64,000 nucleotides of DNA from Candidatus Obscuribacter sp. (GTDB lineage: Bacteria > Cyanobacteriota > Vampirovibrionia > Obscuribacterales > Obscuribacteraceae), in contig JADJQZ010000001.1 of assembly GCA_016712465.1 (NCBI GenBank), forward strand, positions 1,984,001-2,048,000, in the 5' to 3' direction. Each line of letters begins with the position of its first letter. The stretch's first letter is position 1. Shown piece after piece: positions 63,301-64,000 of this stretch. Made by a program: the position numbers and the translations under genes. Under the pieces are notes generated by a model, which saw only the letters and a program-made list of their open reading frames with translations, was not told the origin of the DNA and ran no database searches.

Positions 63301-63905
63301 GTTCCACCGGACCCTACTCCCTTGTTACCCAGCAGCCGCTCGGTGGTAAGGCTCAGTTCGGCGGACAGAGATTGGGAGAAATGGAATGCTGGGCTCTTGA
63401 AGCTTTCGGCGCCGGCTACTCTCTGCAAGAGATGTTGACCATCAAGTCTGACGATGTGAACGGACGCTCCAAAGCTTACGAATCCATCGTTAAAGGCGAG
63501 AACCTGAGACGTCCCGGTATTCCTGAATCCTTCAAAGTACTGGTGCGCGAACTGCAGTCCATCGGTCTCGATGTCTCTGTGGCCAAGCGCACACGCGAAG
63601 GTCAGGAAGTGGAAGTCGACCTGATGACCGAAGTAGAGGATGTACGTCCTCGCGGTCTGAGACGCCTCAGTCCCTTTGGTGAGATTGGACTGGAATCCGA
63701 ACTGGCTGAACTCTCCCGCCAGGCCCAGATGCCCGCGGGCGCTGTGGCTGTCTCCGCCGGAGACGAAGAGGGCGAAGAGCTGGTCGGCGCTGGATTCAGT
63801 GAAGTCCTTGATACCGGCGATGAAGTCGGTGTTGTGCCTGCGGCAGCCGCTGCAGCCGACACGGTCTTTGATGACGGTGATCTCGGCGAAGACGACGAAG
63901 CTTAA
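60399..63905 (+). CDS. rpoB: DNA-directed RNA polymerase subunit beta
   Basis: 1168 residues from ATG 60399, with AGAGGT nine bases upstream. Forms the core polymerase with RpoC and others. Signatures include [30 protein letters not shown] (rifampicin region; Gln, Asp, His and Ser at the usual positions), [26 protein letters not shown], and [17 protein letters not shown]. Length is near the cyanobacterial-type form, without the long inserts of gamma-proteobacterial RpoB. The last 60 residues are a Gly/Ala and acidic tail ([23 protein letters not shown]). rpoC is expected downstream beyond base 64000. Confidence 0.97.
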   Translation: [1168 protein letters not shown]

Positions 63906-64000
63906 GGCATCTGTCTAAAAGTATTGTTGGCCAGAAGGCCATATCCCACTATTAGCCGCACGGCGGCAAGGACGGAGGACTGTCAGGTAACATGCCTACA

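Overview
The window reads as chromosomal DNA of a Gram-negative-type, free-living heterotrophic bacterium of roughly 50-55% GC by eye. My best guess is a non-photosynthetic relative of Cyanobacteria (Melainabacteria/Vampirovibrionia, Obscuribacterales-like). This rests on the overall look of RpoB at the right end, on the many secreted TPR and LolA-like proteins, and on a cysteine-peptidase-like protein with an NTCNVTT core that I associate with that group. The placement is inference; an RpoB phylogeny would settle it.

Layout. Positions 1-2.9 kb hold a decayed IS21-family insertion sequence: a Cys-rich accessory ORF, istA and istB with five small indels, a small trailing ORF and a strong hairpin. 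A gene-poor stretch follows to 3.8 kb. From 3.8 to 17.2 kb come an uncharacterised beta-rich protein, a secreted patatin phospholipase, a DUF2252 protein, several secreted TPR or unknown proteins (one with two retropepsin-like DTG motifs, one with DUF1266), an EF-hand protein, a two-component pair whose kinase ends in a SAF-like domain, and a PP2C phosphatase. From 17.4 to 35.4 kb lie LolA-like and other secreted proteins, release factor 3, a serpin, a TPR gene cluster, an HExxH metallopeptidase, a K+ channel-like protein, a Ser/Thr kinase, and DUF6891 and DUF1444-like proteins.

From 35.4 to 48.9 kb: an ABC exporter operon (ATPase plus two ABC-2 permeases) with a 7 x 22 bp array between the permeases; a small promoter-sORF-terminator unit; a large TPR protein; and a probable nupC-cstA operon (nucleoside and peptide/pyruvate uptake) that continues into two paralogous secreted proteins. 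From 48.9 to 58.2 kb: a frameshifted peptidase-like gene, a Rieske oxygenase, a four-EF-hand protein, a kinase-like fragment, and a PBP1A-PEGA pair. From 58.4 to 64 kb: a XerC/D recombinase, a selenocysteine tRNA (selC, anticodon TCA), and rpoB with its own promoter.

Themes: envelope and secreted proteins dominate; signalling is by His kinase, Ser/Thr kinase and PP2C; EF-hand proteins recur; and minisatellite-like repeats lie inside or exactly at the ends of several genes, in two cases starting at the stop codon. The most notable single element is the selenocysteine tRNA, which implies that UGA is decoded as selenocysteine somewhere in this genome.
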